A stretch of DNA of 52,018 nt from Bacteroidales bacterium (lineage in GTDB: Bacteria; Bacteroidota; Bacteroidia; Bacteroidales; FEN-979), in the NCBI GenBank assembly GCA_025355465.1, contig JANXZO010000010.1, positions 1 to 52,018 of the forward strand. The letters run 5' to 3'. This document shows, piece by piece, positions 42,681-51,507 of the stretch. The position numbers and the translations under genes are program-made. The notes beneath the pieces were generated by a model. That model saw nothing but the letters and a program-made list of their open reading frames with translations, was not told the origin of the DNA and ran no database searches. The first letter of the stretch is position 1; the number at the start of each line of letters is the position of its first letter.

Positions 42681-43724
42681 TCAGGTCAATATTTGGCGTA
42701 TGGCTTCAGCTCCGGGTCTGATAATTCCTTTTTCCGTGATAATTCCTGTAATATAGTGTGCAGGGGTAACATCAAATGCAGGATTTAAGGCCGTTGATCC
42801 TGGTGAACATACCAGAATTTTTTCATGCCGGCCATCTTCCGTGATTCCATCCTGGTAAAGCACTTCATTCTGCGACCGCACTTCGATAGGGATCTCTTTC
42901 CCTGAAGGACACTCCGCATCGAAAGTAGAGGTCGGTGCAGCCACATAGAACGGGATTCCAAATTCCTTTGCTACGATCGCCTTCTCAAAGGTTCCGATCT
43001 TATTCGCCGTGTCCCCGTTGGCGGCAATACGGTCGGCGCCAACAATCATCATATCCACCTTCCCCTTCGACATGAGCCAGGCTCCTGCATTGTCGGGGAT
43101 GATCGTATGTGCGATTCCGGCCTGGTTAAGCTCCCATGCAGTAAGTCTTGCTCCCTGGCTTCGCGGACGGGTTTCGTCCACATAAACAAACACCTTTTTG
43201 CCGGAGTTATGGGCGATATAAACCGGAGAAAGCGCCGTGCCAAAATCGACAAAGGCAAGCCACCCCGCATTACAATGTGTTTCGATCTGGAACCCGTCTT
43301 TAATGAGACTGTTGCCGAATTCACCGATTTTTTGAGAATCCGCAGCATCCTTGTCCGCAATCCATTGAGCCATCAGTACCGCCTGTTCCCGGGTTTTGAG
43401 TCCGGCCTGGTAAACAAGTTCCGTTGCATAAAACAGATTCCTGGCAGTCGGCCGGGTTGCTTCAATGTCGCGCCGGGCCTCACAGACAAATTCCAGATAA
43501 CTTTGCCCCGGAGCTTCAAGAAAGGCCTGTGCCATGGCAAAACCTGCCATCGCACCGATCGCTCCTGCCCCCCGTATCCTCATGGTGCTGATGGACTCAC
43601 AGCTCTCACGGTATGTTGCAGCCTGATGAATACGGAAGGAAAATGGCAATAGGTTTTGCTCAATCAGAAAGACGGTGTTCCCCTGCATCCAAACTGTTCT
43701 GTATTCGGTGCCGCCGACTTTCAT
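42681..43724 (-). CDS. mtnA: S-methyl-5-thioribose-1-phosphate isomerase
   Basis: This 347-residue enzyme has the MtnA/eIF2B-alpha fold. It has the phosphate site RIRGAGAIGAMAGFAMA, catalytic Cys151 in ETHCNAGWLA and Asp231 in VGADRIAANGDTANKIGT. The Cys-Asp spacing of 80 equals that of B. subtilis MtnA (160/240). It isomerises methylthioribose-1-phosphate to methylthioribulose-1-phosphate in the methionine salvage pathway. No other salvage genes are nearby. It starts 6 bp after the small lipoprotein gene ends. Confidence 0.92.
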   Translation of the reverse strand: MKVGGTEYRTVWMQGNTVFLIEQNLLPFSFRIHQAATYRESCESISTMRIRGAGAIGAMAGFAMAQAFLEAPGQSYLEFVCEARRDIEATRPTARNLFYATELVYQAGLKTREQAVLMAQWIADKDAADSQKIGEFGNSLIKDGFQIETHCNAGWLAFVDFGTALSPVYIAHNSGKKVFVYVDETRPRSQGARLTAWELNQAGIAHTIIPDNAGAWLMSKGKVDMMIVGADRIAANGDTANKIGTFEKAIVAKEFGIPFYVAAPTSTFDAECPSGKEIPIEVRSQNEVLYQDGITEDGRHEKILVCSPGSTALNPAFDVTPAHYITGIITEKGIIRPGAEAIRQILT

Positions 43725-43730
43725 AATCTC

Positions 43731-44120
43731 TTAATAGACAAGCAATACAGTGTCCAGACGTTGCGCTGGTTTTGTAGCGATGACATAACTCCCGAAATAA
43801 TTTTTCCCCTGGTAGATCGCGTAACAGTTAATGAAGTAACGGAGCGGGTATAGCCTTCTGTTCTTCGCTGTTCCATTGCCGTCGGTTTGCGTACGGCGAA
43901 CAAGGACACCTTTGCTTAAACTGTCGGGGCTGAGTGCCACATTTACGTATTGCCCCGGAATTCTGTACCCGGTCACAGTCTGGATCGTTGCATTCAGCGA
44001 AACAGAATCCGGTCCCTGATCCTCCCAGACCGGCACCGGAGTGTCGTTTGCGTCAATTTTATGACACGACCACATCAGGACGAGTAAAAGGGCTGAAACC
44101 ACTACCAGAACATTTTTCAT
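43731..44120 (-). CDS. Small lipoprotein, function unknown
   Basis: This 129-residue protein has a lipoprotein signal (VSALLLVLMWSC; lipidated Cys19) and one beta-rich domain of about 100 residues (SVSLNATIQTVTGYRIPGQY). It has a conserved-looking LSKGVLVRRTQTDGNG stretch that could be a carboxypeptidase-regulatory-like or Ig-like fold. No family was recognised. It lies between a PorT-family barrel gene and mtnA on the same strand, with short gaps to both. Confidence 0.65.
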   Translation of the reverse strand: MKNVLVVVSALLLVLMWSCHKIDANDTPVPVWEDQGPDSVSLNATIQTVTGYRIPGQYVNVALSPDSLSKGVLVRRTQTDGNGTAKNRRLYPLRYFINCYAIYQGKNYFGSYVIATKPAQRLDTVLLVY

Positions 44121-44152
44121 GACGGAGCTTGAATTCCGGTTCAGAATTTTTA

Positions 44153-44767
44153 TCAGAGGATCTTGAAGCCAAGGCTTACAACGAACATGTTCCCTTTCGA
44201 GTTAACCGCATAAGCAGTACCATTTTTCCCGACAACATCGTTGATCATGCTGTTGAGTCCGGCCTGGTAACGAATATCGAGGGTCAGGAACAATACATCG
44301 ATTCCGGTTCCAGCCTGGATGTACCAGTTTACATTGTTAAATGTAGCAGATTGGATCGGATCGGCCAAACTCACATCTTTTAGTTTTGAATTCACCAGGA
44401 ACGAGACCTCAGGTCCGACCATGATACGCCAGTTGAATATTTTGGAGTTGATGATCTTAAAGCCGATCAATACCGGGATGTCCAGCGATCCTACCGTTAC
44501 ATTCTGGGTTATGTTATTGTACAATTTTGTGTCAACGGCGAAACTCCCTCCCGACATGGTGTAATAGAATTCTGGTTGCAGGAAAACCCGCTTTCCGATC
44601 CTGGCAAAAGCTCCTACATGAAAGCCGGAACTGAAAGAGGATTTGACGGAATCGAGGTTCGAACTCAGCTTGTTGGCATTGTAGCCAATTTTTATTCCCA
44701 GCGCAAACTGACCAAAGGTGACTTCAGCTGAAATAAACAGGAGGATAAAAAGCAGGAATTTTTTCAT
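44153..44767 (-). CDS. PorT-family outer-membrane beta-barrel protein
   Basis: This 204-residue protein has a signal peptide (LLFILLFISAEVTFG) followed by FALGIKIGYNANKLSS, VGAFARIGKRVFLQPEFYY and a C-terminal FVVSLGFKIL. These are signatures of the small eight-stranded PorT-like barrels (outer-membrane beta-barrel family 2) of Bacteroidota. PorT itself is needed for T9SS, but many paralogues have no known role, and this protein cannot be assigned to PorT proper. A TAATTTTG element lies upstream. Confidence 0.8.
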   Translation of the reverse strand: MKKFLLFILLFISAEVTFGQFALGIKIGYNANKLSSNLDSVKSSFSSGFHVGAFARIGKRVFLQPEFYYTMSGGSFAVDTKLYNNITQNVTVGSLDIPVLIGFKIINSKIFNWRIMVGPEVSFLVNSKLKDVSLADPIQSATFNNVNWYIQAGTGIDVLFLTLDIRYQAGLNSMINDVVGKNGTAYAVNSKGNMFVVSLGFKIL

Positions 44768-44791
44768 AATGAAGTGGGTTTGTTAACCAAA

Positions 44792-44799
44792 CAAAATTA
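44792..44799 (-). promoter_or_regulatory. -7 element for the PorT-family gene
   Basis: TAATTTTG (minus strand) fits TAnnTTTG and lies 24 nt before the ATG. It may serve the barrel-lipoprotein-mtnA transcript. Confidence 0.4.
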
Positions 44800-44876
44800 G
44801 AAATTTTAGGTTAAGTTCAGAATGTTTAAAAAAAGTTATCGTGAAATGCAGATTCTCCCTGTCTTCAGGTACCTGC

Positions 44877-46148
44877 TTAATCAATAAAATCGAAACCAGT
44901 ATAAGGTACAAGTGCTGCCGGGATCCTGATACCGGTCTCTGTCTGGTGATTTTCGAGCAGGGCAGCCACGATGCGGGGAAGGGCGAGCGCACTCCCATTC
45001 AGTGTATGGGCGAGATGAATCTTACCCGAATCATCTTTATAGCGCAGTTTCAGGCGGTTGGACTGAAAGGTCTCAAAGTTAGACACAGAACTCACTTCCA
45101 GCCATCGGGCCTGTGCCGACGACCATACCTCTAAATCGTAGGTTAATGCCGAAGTAAAGCTCATGTCGCCACCGCAGAGCTTCAGCACCCTGAACGGCAA
45201 CTCAAGCTTGCGGAGCAGTCCCGACACATACTCCCTCATCTCCTCAAGGATTGCATAGGATTTATCGGAATGGGCTATCTGAACGATTTCTACCTTGTCA
45301 AACTGATGCAAACGGTTCAATCCCCTCACATCCTTGCCATATGATCCGGCTTCTCTCCGGAAACAAGCGGAATAAGCCACATTTTTTATTGGCAGCTCAG
45401 TGATCTTTACGATCAGGTCACGGTATATGTTGGTAACCGGAACTTCTGCAGTCGGTATCAGGTATAGATCATCGAGACCGGCGTAATACATCTGTGCGTC
45501 CTTGTCGGGCAGCTGACCTGTTGCATAGGCCGAGGCGGCATTCACAACATATGGCGGCTGTATCTCCTGATACCCTGCTTTGATGGCCTCATCGAGAAAG
45601 AAATTGATCAGCGCGCGCTGAAGCCGGGCCCCCTTTCCTTTGTATACCGGGAAGCCGGCCCCCGCAACCTTGTTTCCTGTGGCGAAATCGATGATGTCAT
45701 AGCGTGTCGTAAGATCCCAGTGTGGGACCGCATACGCAGCTGCCGGATGAACCTCCCCTTCGCTGTAAACGGTAAGGTTGTCCGCTGCCGTAGTTCCGCC
45801 GGGAACCGATGGGTGGGGCAGGTTGGGAACTTTTACCAGCAGTTCATCAAGCTCCTTTCGGGTGCTCTCCAGCAAAGTGTCCATATCCTTCGCCTGTGAT
45901 CTGAGTACGACCGTCTTCTCCTTCAGTTCATTGGCCGCATCCGATTTCCCTGATTTGAACAGGATTCCGATCTCCTTTGCGAGGATATTACTTTCTGCCT
46001 GGATGTCGTCCAGTTGTTTCTGAGTTTCACGACGCTTCCCGTCAAGGCTGATAATGGTGCGAATTACCTCTTTTCCGTCAAAATTTTTGATGGAAAGACG
46101 CCCGATCACCTCCTGTTCATTTTCACGGATGAAATTGAGTTGTAACAT
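44877..46148 (-). CDS. serS: Seryl-tRNA synthetase
   Basis: This 423-residue class II synthetase starts with a long coiled-coil arm (about 30-110), which binds the tRNA variable arm. Motif 2 is in FRREAGSYGKDVRGLNRLHQF and motif 3 in TLNGSALALPRIVAALLENH; TAEVPVTNIYRD contributes to the serine pocket. It charges tRNA-Ser and, indirectly, tRNA-Sec. The gene follows rplU-rpmA but is separated from them by a strong terminator and has its own TAAATTTG element. Confidence 0.96.
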   Translation of the reverse strand: MLQLNFIRENEQEVIGRLSIKNFDGKEVIRTIISLDGKRRETQKQLDDIQAESNILAKEIGILFKSGKSDAANELKEKTVVLRSQAKDMDTLLESTRKELDELLVKVPNLPHPSVPGGTTAADNLTVYSEGEVHPAAAYAVPHWDLTTRYDIIDFATGNKVAGAGFPVYKGKGARLQRALINFFLDEAIKAGYQEIQPPYVVNAASAYATGQLPDKDAQMYYAGLDDLYLIPTAEVPVTNIYRDLIVKITELPIKNVAYSACFRREAGSYGKDVRGLNRLHQFDKVEIVQIAHSDKSYAILEEMREYVSGLLRKLELPFRVLKLCGGDMSFTSALTYDLEVWSSAQARWLEVSSVSNFETFQSNRLKLRYKDDSGKIHLAHTLNGSALALPRIVAALLENHQTETGIRIPAALVPYTGFDFID

Positions 46149-46172
46149 GGTATGTTTTTATACGATTTCCTG

Positions 46173-46180
46173 CAAATTTA
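46173..46180 (-). promoter_or_regulatory. -7 element for serS
   Basis: TAAATTTG (minus strand) fits TAnnTTTG and lies 24 nt before the serS ATG, just downstream of the rpmA terminator. No -33 element is found at normal spacing. Confidence 0.4.
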
Positions 46181-46194
46181 CACAGATCGGGGCA

Positions 46195-46233
46195 CAAAAA
46201 AAAGTTCGGCATGAGTGAGAACCCATGCCGAAC
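46195..46233 (-). terminator. Intrinsic terminator of rplU-rpmA
   Basis: A perfect 10-bp stem, GTTCGGCATG/CATGCCGAAC (46204-46213 and 46224-46233, 10-nt loop), is followed on the minus strand by a run of eight or more T. This is a textbook terminator 54 bp after the rpmA stop. Confidence 0.9.
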
Positions 46234-46286
46234 AAATATTATTTTGTGTCAGAAGATAGGGGAGAACAAGCCCGTCACCTAATCGG

Positions 46287-46556
46287 CTAGTTTGCCGACT
46301 CTTCCATCGGAACTATCGAAACAAATGAACGTTCTTCGCGTCTCTTTTTGAATTCAACGATGCCGTCAACCAGTGCAAACAGGGTGTGATCCTTACCAAT
46401 GCCTACATTCAGACCGGGGTTATGCACGGTGCCACGCTGACGGATGATAATACTGCCGGCTTTTGCAAACTGCCCGCCATATATTTTAACACCTAACCGT
46501 TTGCTGTGCGATTCACGTCCGTTACTCGAACTACCCGCACCTTTTTTGTGTGCCAT
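46287..46556 (-). CDS. rpmA: 50S ribosomal protein L27
   Basis: This 89-residue protein is clearly L27: [37 protein letters not shown] and [16 protein letters not shown]27 sits at the peptidyl-transferase centre, where its N-terminal tail helps place the tRNA ends. The N-terminus starts directly with AHKKG, without the cleaved leader known from Firmicutes. It lies 67 bp after rplU, with a short repeat in the spacer, and ends before a strong terminator. Confidence 0.97.
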   Translation of the reverse strand: MAHKKGAGSSSNGRESHSKRLGVKIYGGQFAKAGSIIIRQRGTVHNPGLNVGIGKDHTLFALVDGIVEFKKRREERSFVSIVPMEESAN

Positions 46557-46566
46557 ATAACCTTAA

Positions 46567-46590
46567 ATTTACGATTTACGATTTACGAAT
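46567..46590. repeat. Heptamer repeats in the rplU-rpmA spacer
   Basis: About three TTTACGA units, followed by a degenerate one, lie between the two ribosomal-protein genes. It is a short 7-bp tandem array of the same period as the array before the sulfotransferase gene but a different unit. Confidence 0.6.
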
Positions 46591-46623
46591 TTCAAAATCC
46601 TCCAAAATCCGCTATCCTCTTTT

Positions 46624-46983
46624 TTATTCCACTACTGTCTCTTCAGCTTTGGCTTTCTTTGCCTTAGCTCCCTTCACAGCAATGTCCTCAATAAGAATCT
46701 TGCTGAAATCCTGGCGATGACCAGACTCTTTCTGGTAACCTTTACGGCGTTTCTTCTTGAAAACAACCACCTTATCCCCCCGAACATGATCCAGGATCTT
46801 TCCGGTAATCATACTGCCTTCAACCAGCGGCTTGCCTACAGTGACTTTGCCGTCGTTGTCGAGCAGCAATACTTCATTGAATTCAATTTTTGTTCCGGGA
46901 TCACCTTCGAGCCGGTGCACAAAGATCTCGTCATTCTTCTCCACCTTAAATTGTTGACCGGCTATTTCAACGATTGCGTACAT
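46624..46983 (-). CDS. rplU: 50S ribosomal protein L21
   Basis: This 119-residue protein is L21: MYAIVEIAGQQFKVEKNDEI, then VFKKKRRKGYQKESGHRQ, the rRNA-binding end of the family. A lysine/alanine-rich tail (VKGAKAKKAKAEETVVE) extends it by about 15 residues beyond E. coli L21, as is common in this phylum. It binds 23S rRNA near the exit of domain V/II. It is the first gene of the rplU-rpmA operon, with a promoter upstream. Confidence 0.97.
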   Translation of the reverse strand: MYAIVEIAGQQFKVEKNDEIFVHRLEGDPGTKIEFNEVLLLDNDGKVTVGKPLVEGSMITGKILDHVRGDKVVVFKKKRRKGYQKESGHRQDFSKILIEDIAVKGAKAKKAKAEETVVE

Positions 46984-47018
46984 GTTGTCAGGAATTGATG
47001 TTCATTAAATTGGGAGTG

Positions 47019-47047
47019 CAAAGTTATAAAAATTTTCTTTTCTGCAA
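47019..47047 (-). promoter_or_regulatory. Promoter of rplU-rpmA
   Basis: On the minus strand, TTG (47047-47045), 18 nt, then TAACTTTG (47026-47019) fits the Bacteroidota -33/-7 pattern. The ATG at 46983 follows after a leader of about 30 nt. Confidence 0.5.
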
Positions 47048-47078
47048 GTCGATGCGTAAAAAAAAACGCTTTTTGAAG

Positions 47079-47086
47079 TAAATTTG
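47079..47086 (+). promoter_or_regulatory. -7 element for the large T9SS cargo gene
   Basis: TAAATTTG fits TAnnTTTG, 54 nt before the ATG at 47141. No -33 element is clear. Confidence 0.35.
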
Positions 47087-47140
47087 CAACTAAATCAAGG
47101 AGTTTGACGTTGAAGTCACAGGCATAATTTTATTTTCAGG

Positions 47141-50100
47141 ATGTTTGATCGTTGGTTTACGACTTTGTTGTCCTACGCGGTTTTTCTTGGTATTTTCTTA
47201 CCAGGCACCCTGATTTTGGGACAGTCAGCTCCTGTTTCTGGCTCTTTTCTGATGGGTGTAGTCACCAACGCAACTACCGGAGCTCCTGTAATCGGTGCGA
47301 AAATTTCTGTGAACGGACAGGTTGCCTGGTCCACTTCAGGGGGAATTTATTCTTTGAATGTTGACCCTCCGGGGACATACACCGTGACCTGTTTTAAGGC
47401 CGGGTACGACATTTTTTTATCCTCCGCACTTTTATTTCAACCCGGAGCTACGGTAACCTGCAACGTCCAGCTTCTCGAAAATGCAGCCCCGCCCGGCCCC
47501 GCCACGGCCACCCTCGATACGGTCCCGCCCCATGTTCACATCGCATGGGGTATCCCGGCAGGCGACTACGAACTGCTCTACGACGACGGGTTACAGGATA
47601 ACTTCACGCTCTGGGCCACGGCCGGAAATATGAATGCCGTGAAGATGACGCCGGCTGGCTATCCGGTTATCGTCACAGGTGGCTCCGTCAATATCGGGAA
47701 TGCTGCCAATTACCCTCCCGGAAGTAATCCCCTGGTGCCTTTTCAGGTACTTGTGTTTGATGCGGGTGGCCCCGGAGGAACTCCCGGTAATATTATCGGT
47801 GGACCTTTTGACGTTATGCCCACCGCTTTCGGATGGGTGGAATTCACCTTCTCCTCCCCGGTAACCGTCAGCAACGGAAATTTTTTTCTGGCCATGAGCC
47901 AGGGGGGAAACGCGCCCAACGCCGCCGGCCTTGCCATCGATGAAACCAACTCCCAGCTTCGCAGTTTCTCGAAGTTCACCGGCGCAGGCGGACTATGGAT
48001 TCCGGGATCGGGTAATTATATGATAAGGACAAAAGTATCGGGTAGCGGAGGCCCCATGATCAATAATGATAACCCCCTGCCAATACTGGGTTACCAGGTG
48101 TGGAGACTGCATCAGGGGGAAGAACAGAACCCGATGGCGTGGGTATCCGTAGGCATGCCTGTAACCAACAGCCTCTCCGATTATTCATGGCCCTCACTAC
48201 CGTGCAGTCCCTACCGCTGGGGCATTAAAACGCAATATTCCGGGAATCGCTGGTCGCCGGTTGCCTTTTCAAACATCTTGGGCAAATGCTGGGTGGCTCC
48301 GGTTACAATCAATATAACACTAAGTTGCGAAGCCGCGTTACGCAATGGGATCCGTGTGCAATTGGTCAACCAGGTATATCCTGATACTGTTTACACCTGT
48401 GCACCCGATACCTCAGGGACCTGCATTTTTCCACAGGTATGGAAAGGTTCGTATATACTCAGGGTCTCAAAATTCGGCTATATCACAGCCGTACAATCAT
48501 TGCCGGTAAATAATTCAACTGCCACAAGCGTATTCCTCCTGCAGGAAAAAACGCCTCCGTCAAACCTGGCGGTCAACGATCGTACCCTCGAAGCAAAATG
48601 GGATATTCCGAAATTTGAAAAAACACTTTTCAGCGAAAATTGGGCATCCGGTAATTTTACCGCAAACGGCTGGACTGCAGCCGGAGGATTTAACTGGATC
48701 ATCTCAACCTCCGTCGGAAATCCTGCCCCATCAGCCATGTTCAGCTACTCTCCGCAGGCCCAGAATTATTCCCAAACCCTCACCAGTAAAACGATCGCAG
48801 GTGAAACTTCCGCCCGGATGAAACTCAGCTACGATATTTACCTCGACAACTTCGGCACCACCACCATTAACCAGATGGCAGTGGAAATATGGGATGGAGC
48901 CTCATGGCAAACACTGAAAAATTATTCCAACAGCTCCGGTAACATAGTGTGGACCAGTGAGGAGATTGATATTTCTCCGTTTTCAGGGGATGATTTCAGG
49001 CTTCGTTTCAGAGCCTATGGTGGCGATACCTATGATCTGAACAACTGGAACGTTGATAATATTATTGTAAATGCTGCAGAATCGCCACAGCAACAGGCAG
49101 CCTGTGTTCTCGGATATAATTTTTACCTCAATAATGTTGTCAGCGGTTTTACCACAGACAACAAATATTATATTCCAGGTAATCAGGTTCAATACGGAAC
49201 CACCTACGACGCATGCGTTCTGGCTGCCTACAACAGCGGCCAGTCAGACAAGACCTGCGTTACCTTTACCTCCCGCTTTTTATGGCCCGTTAAAAACATT
49301 ACCGGCACCGCTTTGGAAAATGTGGCCGTCATAACCTGGGAAAAACCAACCATGGATACCTTAAACACTACCCCTCCGGGTCTTGATGGTTACAGAATTT
49401 ATCGCAACGATAGTCTCATCGCCGGTATCAATAGCCCTGATTCCCTCGTTTATTATGATGTCGGACTTGAACCGGGCTCCTACCATTATCAGGTTACTGC
49501 ATGGTACGACCTGACTGCCTATGGATTTTCGGGTCAGTATGATGAATCAGCTCCGGCAGGACCGGTTGACCTGGTTTTTAATTACGGCAGACAACTTCCT
49601 TTCTTTGAGCCCTGGGATGCAGGGACATTTTCTTTCAACGACTGGAGGTTCTCTCCCGATCATGGAAACTGGCTGATTAATACTTCCTCCGGAAATCCTG
49701 CACCTTCTGCCATTTTTACATGGGAGCCAATTCTCCAGGCCTATTCATATGCTCTTGAAAGCCCGGCATTGAATGGTTCCCCCCTGGAATGTGCAAAAAT
49801 ATGGCTGGATTTTGACCTGAAACTCGACGACCGCAATGCTACCGGTCAGGAGCGGTTTGATGTTGAAGTTTGGTATAACAATGCCTGGCATCCGAAAGCT
49901 GAATTCAGCAACAACGGAAGTTTCGATTGGACGGGGTATCACCTGGACATCAGCCCGGCAAAAGGAAAAGGTTTCCGTATCCGGTTCATTGCAAAAGGCG
50001 AAAATTCGGCAGATATGATCAGCTGGAATATCGACAATGTGAACGTTTATGCAGTTTGCCTTCCCCCGGTGAACCTTGACGGCGAGACCATGGGTTATGA

Positions 50101-51145
50101 TGCTTATCTTACCTGGAGCCCTCCACAGTGCCGGGGTGGAGGAAATATCCTGAATGAAGGGTTTGAATCGGAGACTTTCCCGCCTGCAAACTGGACACAA
50201 ACCATTACCAATACGCTGGCAACCTGGAGCCATACAAACACGACCTTCCCCCTGGGGGTTCATGCAGGTAATTATGCTGCAAGTCTTATGTGGGATTACA
50301 ACCACCAGGATGAATGGCTTATTGTACATGATGTTTTCGTCAATGGAAACCTGCAGTTCTGGAGCTATGCCTATCAGGGTTCGACTCATGGTGATCACTA
50401 TTATATAGATATATCATCCGACCATGGCGCCACCTGGACCCACCTGTTTGACATGTCTGCTTTGCCTGCATATCCTGGTCCAAATGGCTACAATACATGG
50501 ACAACGCCATATATCATCGATATGAGTTCGTACATTGGAGAACAGGTTGACATTGCCTGGCATGCTACCGATGGCAACGGACAGGGATTATGGTATGCCT
50601 GGGCCATCGACGACTGTACCATGGGCAGCGACAAAATTGACCTCCATCCCACCGGTTCTCCTTCATTGAACATGACGAAATCAAACAATAAAAGCCTGGA
50701 GGGATACGATGTCTACCGGCGCGACCTGAATACCGGCGGCTACCTAAAGATAAATACCTCCGTTGTTACGGATACTTCATATGCCGATATGAATTTGAAT
50801 GAAGGCCAATATCAATATTATATTATGCCTGTTTTCAATGAATGCGCACAGTCTACAGCATCCGATACCATCGTACTGGATGTGATAACCGGATTCAATG
50901 AGAAGATTGATTCCCATTATCACCTTTATCCGAATCCCGCCGCAGAATTATTAAATGTGACAAGCGATTACACCATTACAAACATCGATATACTAAACTT
51001 TGCCGGCGAATCCGTGCTGACCGGCGGACCTTTCAATGCACAAACGGCAACTGTTAATGTAACCTGTTTACCTGCCGGGCTCTATCTTGTAAAGGTTGCG
51101 ACTTTCAGGGGCTCCCACACGGTTAAAATCACCATTATGCGCTGA
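47141..51145 (+). CDS. Large multidomain T9SS cargo protein
   Basis: This 1334-residue protein has a signal peptide (TLLSYAVFLGIFLPGTLILG) and a CarboxypepD_reg domain (about 38-112: GVVTNATTGAPVIGAKISVN). A module at about 145-305 and a second regulatory-like domain near 395-465 follow. Three MAM/choice-of-anchor-J-like jelly rolls lie at about 492-645, 820-970 and 1003-1165; each begins with a phrase like LFSENWASGNF and ends with WNVDNIIV or similar. Fn3-like linkers lie between them. The C-terminal 75 residues (YHLYPNPAAELLNV ... LPAGLYLVKV ... HTVKITIMR) form a type A T9SS sorting domain, so the protein is exported through T9SS. No catalytic domain is apparent; binding or adhesion is likely. 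Confidence 0.88.
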   Translation: MFDRWFTTLLSYAVFLGIFLPGTLILGQSAPVSGSFLMGVVTNATTGAPVIGAKISVNGQVAWSTSGGIYSLNVDPPGTYTVTCFKAGYDIFLSSALLFQPGATVTCNVQLLENAAPPGPATATLDTVPPHVHIAWGIPAGDYELLYDDGLQDNFTLWATAGNMNAVKMTPAGYPVIVTGGSVNIGNAANYPPGSNPLVPFQVLVFDAGGPGGTPGNIIGGPFDVMPTAFGWVEFTFSSPVTVSNGNFFLAMSQGGNAPNAAGLAIDETNSQLRSFSKFTGAGGLWIPGSGNYMIRTKVSGSGGPMINNDNPLPILGYQVWRLHQGEEQNPMAWVSVGMPVTNSLSDYSWPSLPCSPYRWGIKTQYSGNRWSPVAFSNILGKCWVAPVTINITLSCEAALRNGIRVQLVNQVYPDTVYTCAPDTSGTCIFPQVWKGSYILRVSKFGYITAVQSLPVNNSTATSVFLLQEKTPPSNLAVNDRTLEAKWDIPKFEKTLFSENWASGNFTANGWTAAGGFNWIISTSVGNPAPSAMFSYSPQAQNYSQTLTSKTIAGETSARMKLSYDIYLDNFGTTTINQMAVEIWDGASWQTLKNYSNSSGNIVWTSEEIDISPFSGDDFRLRFRAYGGDTYDLNNWNVDNIIVNAAESPQQQAACVLGYNFYLNNVVSGFTTDNKYYIPGNQVQYGTTYDACVLAAYNSGQSDKTCVTFTSRFLWPVKNITGTALENVAVITWEKPTMDTLNTTPPGLDGYRIYRNDSLIAGINSPDSLVYYDVGLEPGSYHYQVTAWYDLTAYGFSGQYDESAPAGPVDLVFNYGRQLPFFEPWDAGTFSFNDWRFSPDHGNWLINTSSGNPAPSAIFTWEPILQAYSYALESPALNGSPLECAKIWLDFDLKLDDRNATGQERFDVEVWYNNAWHPKAEFSNNGSFDWTGYHLDISPAKGKGFRIRFIAKGENSADMISWNIDNVNVYAVCLPPVNLDGETMGYDAYLTWSPPQCRGGGNILNEGFESETFPPANWTQTITNTLATWSHTNTTFPLGVHAGNYAASLMWDYNHQDEWLIVHDVFVNGNLQFWSYAYQGSTHGDHYYIDISSDHGATWTHLFDMSALPAYPGPNGYNTWTTPYIIDMSSYIGEQVDIAWHATDGNGQGLWYAWAIDDCTMGSDKIDLHPTGSPSLNMTKSNNKSLEGYDVYRRDLNTGGYLKINTSVVTDTSYADMNLNEGQYQYYIMPVFNECAQSTASDTIVLDVITGFNEKIDSHYHLYPNPAAELLNVTSDYTITNIDILNFAGESVLTGGPFNAQTATVNVTCLPAGLYLVKVATFRGSHTVKITIMR

Positions 51146-51149
51146 TGAG

Positions 51150-51181
51150 CGGGAAGCCGGCCGGATCGCCCTTCCCGTTTT
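51150..51181 (+). terminator. Intrinsic terminator of the large cargo gene
   Basis: CGGGAAG (51150-51156) pairs with CTTCCCG (51171-51177) around a 14-nt GC-rich loop, followed by TTTTC. It begins 5 bp after the stop codon. Confidence 0.75.
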
Positions 51182-51243
51182 CACTTACACAAGTTCCGGC
51201 TTGTTTGTAAAATAGTCCGACAGGTCGGTGAAAATTAAACTTC

Positions 51244-51291
51244 CATCTGTAAATAATTTTCAAAAAAATTTATAAATCAGATGTTTTTTTT
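51244..51291 (+). terminator. Second AT-rich terminator-like hairpin
   Basis: CATCTG (51244-51249) pairs with CAGATG (51278-51283), with A/T complementarity inside, and is followed by at least seven T. It backs up the first terminator and lies 11 bp before the next promoter element. Confidence 0.55.
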
Positions 51292-51301
51292 ATTTATTTC
51301 C

Positions 51302-51309
51302 TATATTTG
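51302..51309 (+). promoter_or_regulatory. -7 element for the right-edge secreted protein
   Basis: TATATTTG fits TAnnTTTG. Transcription would start near 51316, giving an unusually long leader of about 190 nt. The preceding T-rich tract lacks a TTTG at normal spacing. Confidence 0.4.
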
Positions 51310-51507
51310 TAATCTCGTTTAAAGTAGGCAAAAGTAAAGTTGCGCAACTGATCATTTTGTAATCTGCTGTTTATCAGCAATCTCTAAACTGACTCCTCTT
51401 CTCGCAGACCGCACTCCTTTCTGTGTCTTATGTCATGGATAATAGCTCTATGAGCCTTTATTATATATATTAACTATTCACATAATTATTCACCAAATCA
51501 TCAAACT

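Larger units (their letters stand above)
51146..51507. other. Gene-free gap with terminators and a promoter
   Basis: These 362 bp hold two terminator-like hairpins, then a TATATTTG element and a leader of about 190 nt before the next gene. No ORF of note was seen. A weak third hairpin (ACAAG/CTTGT, near 51189-51204) lies between the two terminators. Confidence 0.7.

Noticed and set aside
49745-50398. 217-codon antisense ORF in the large T9SS cargo gene
   Set aside because: Lies within repeated jelly-roll modules of the sense strand; no independent support.
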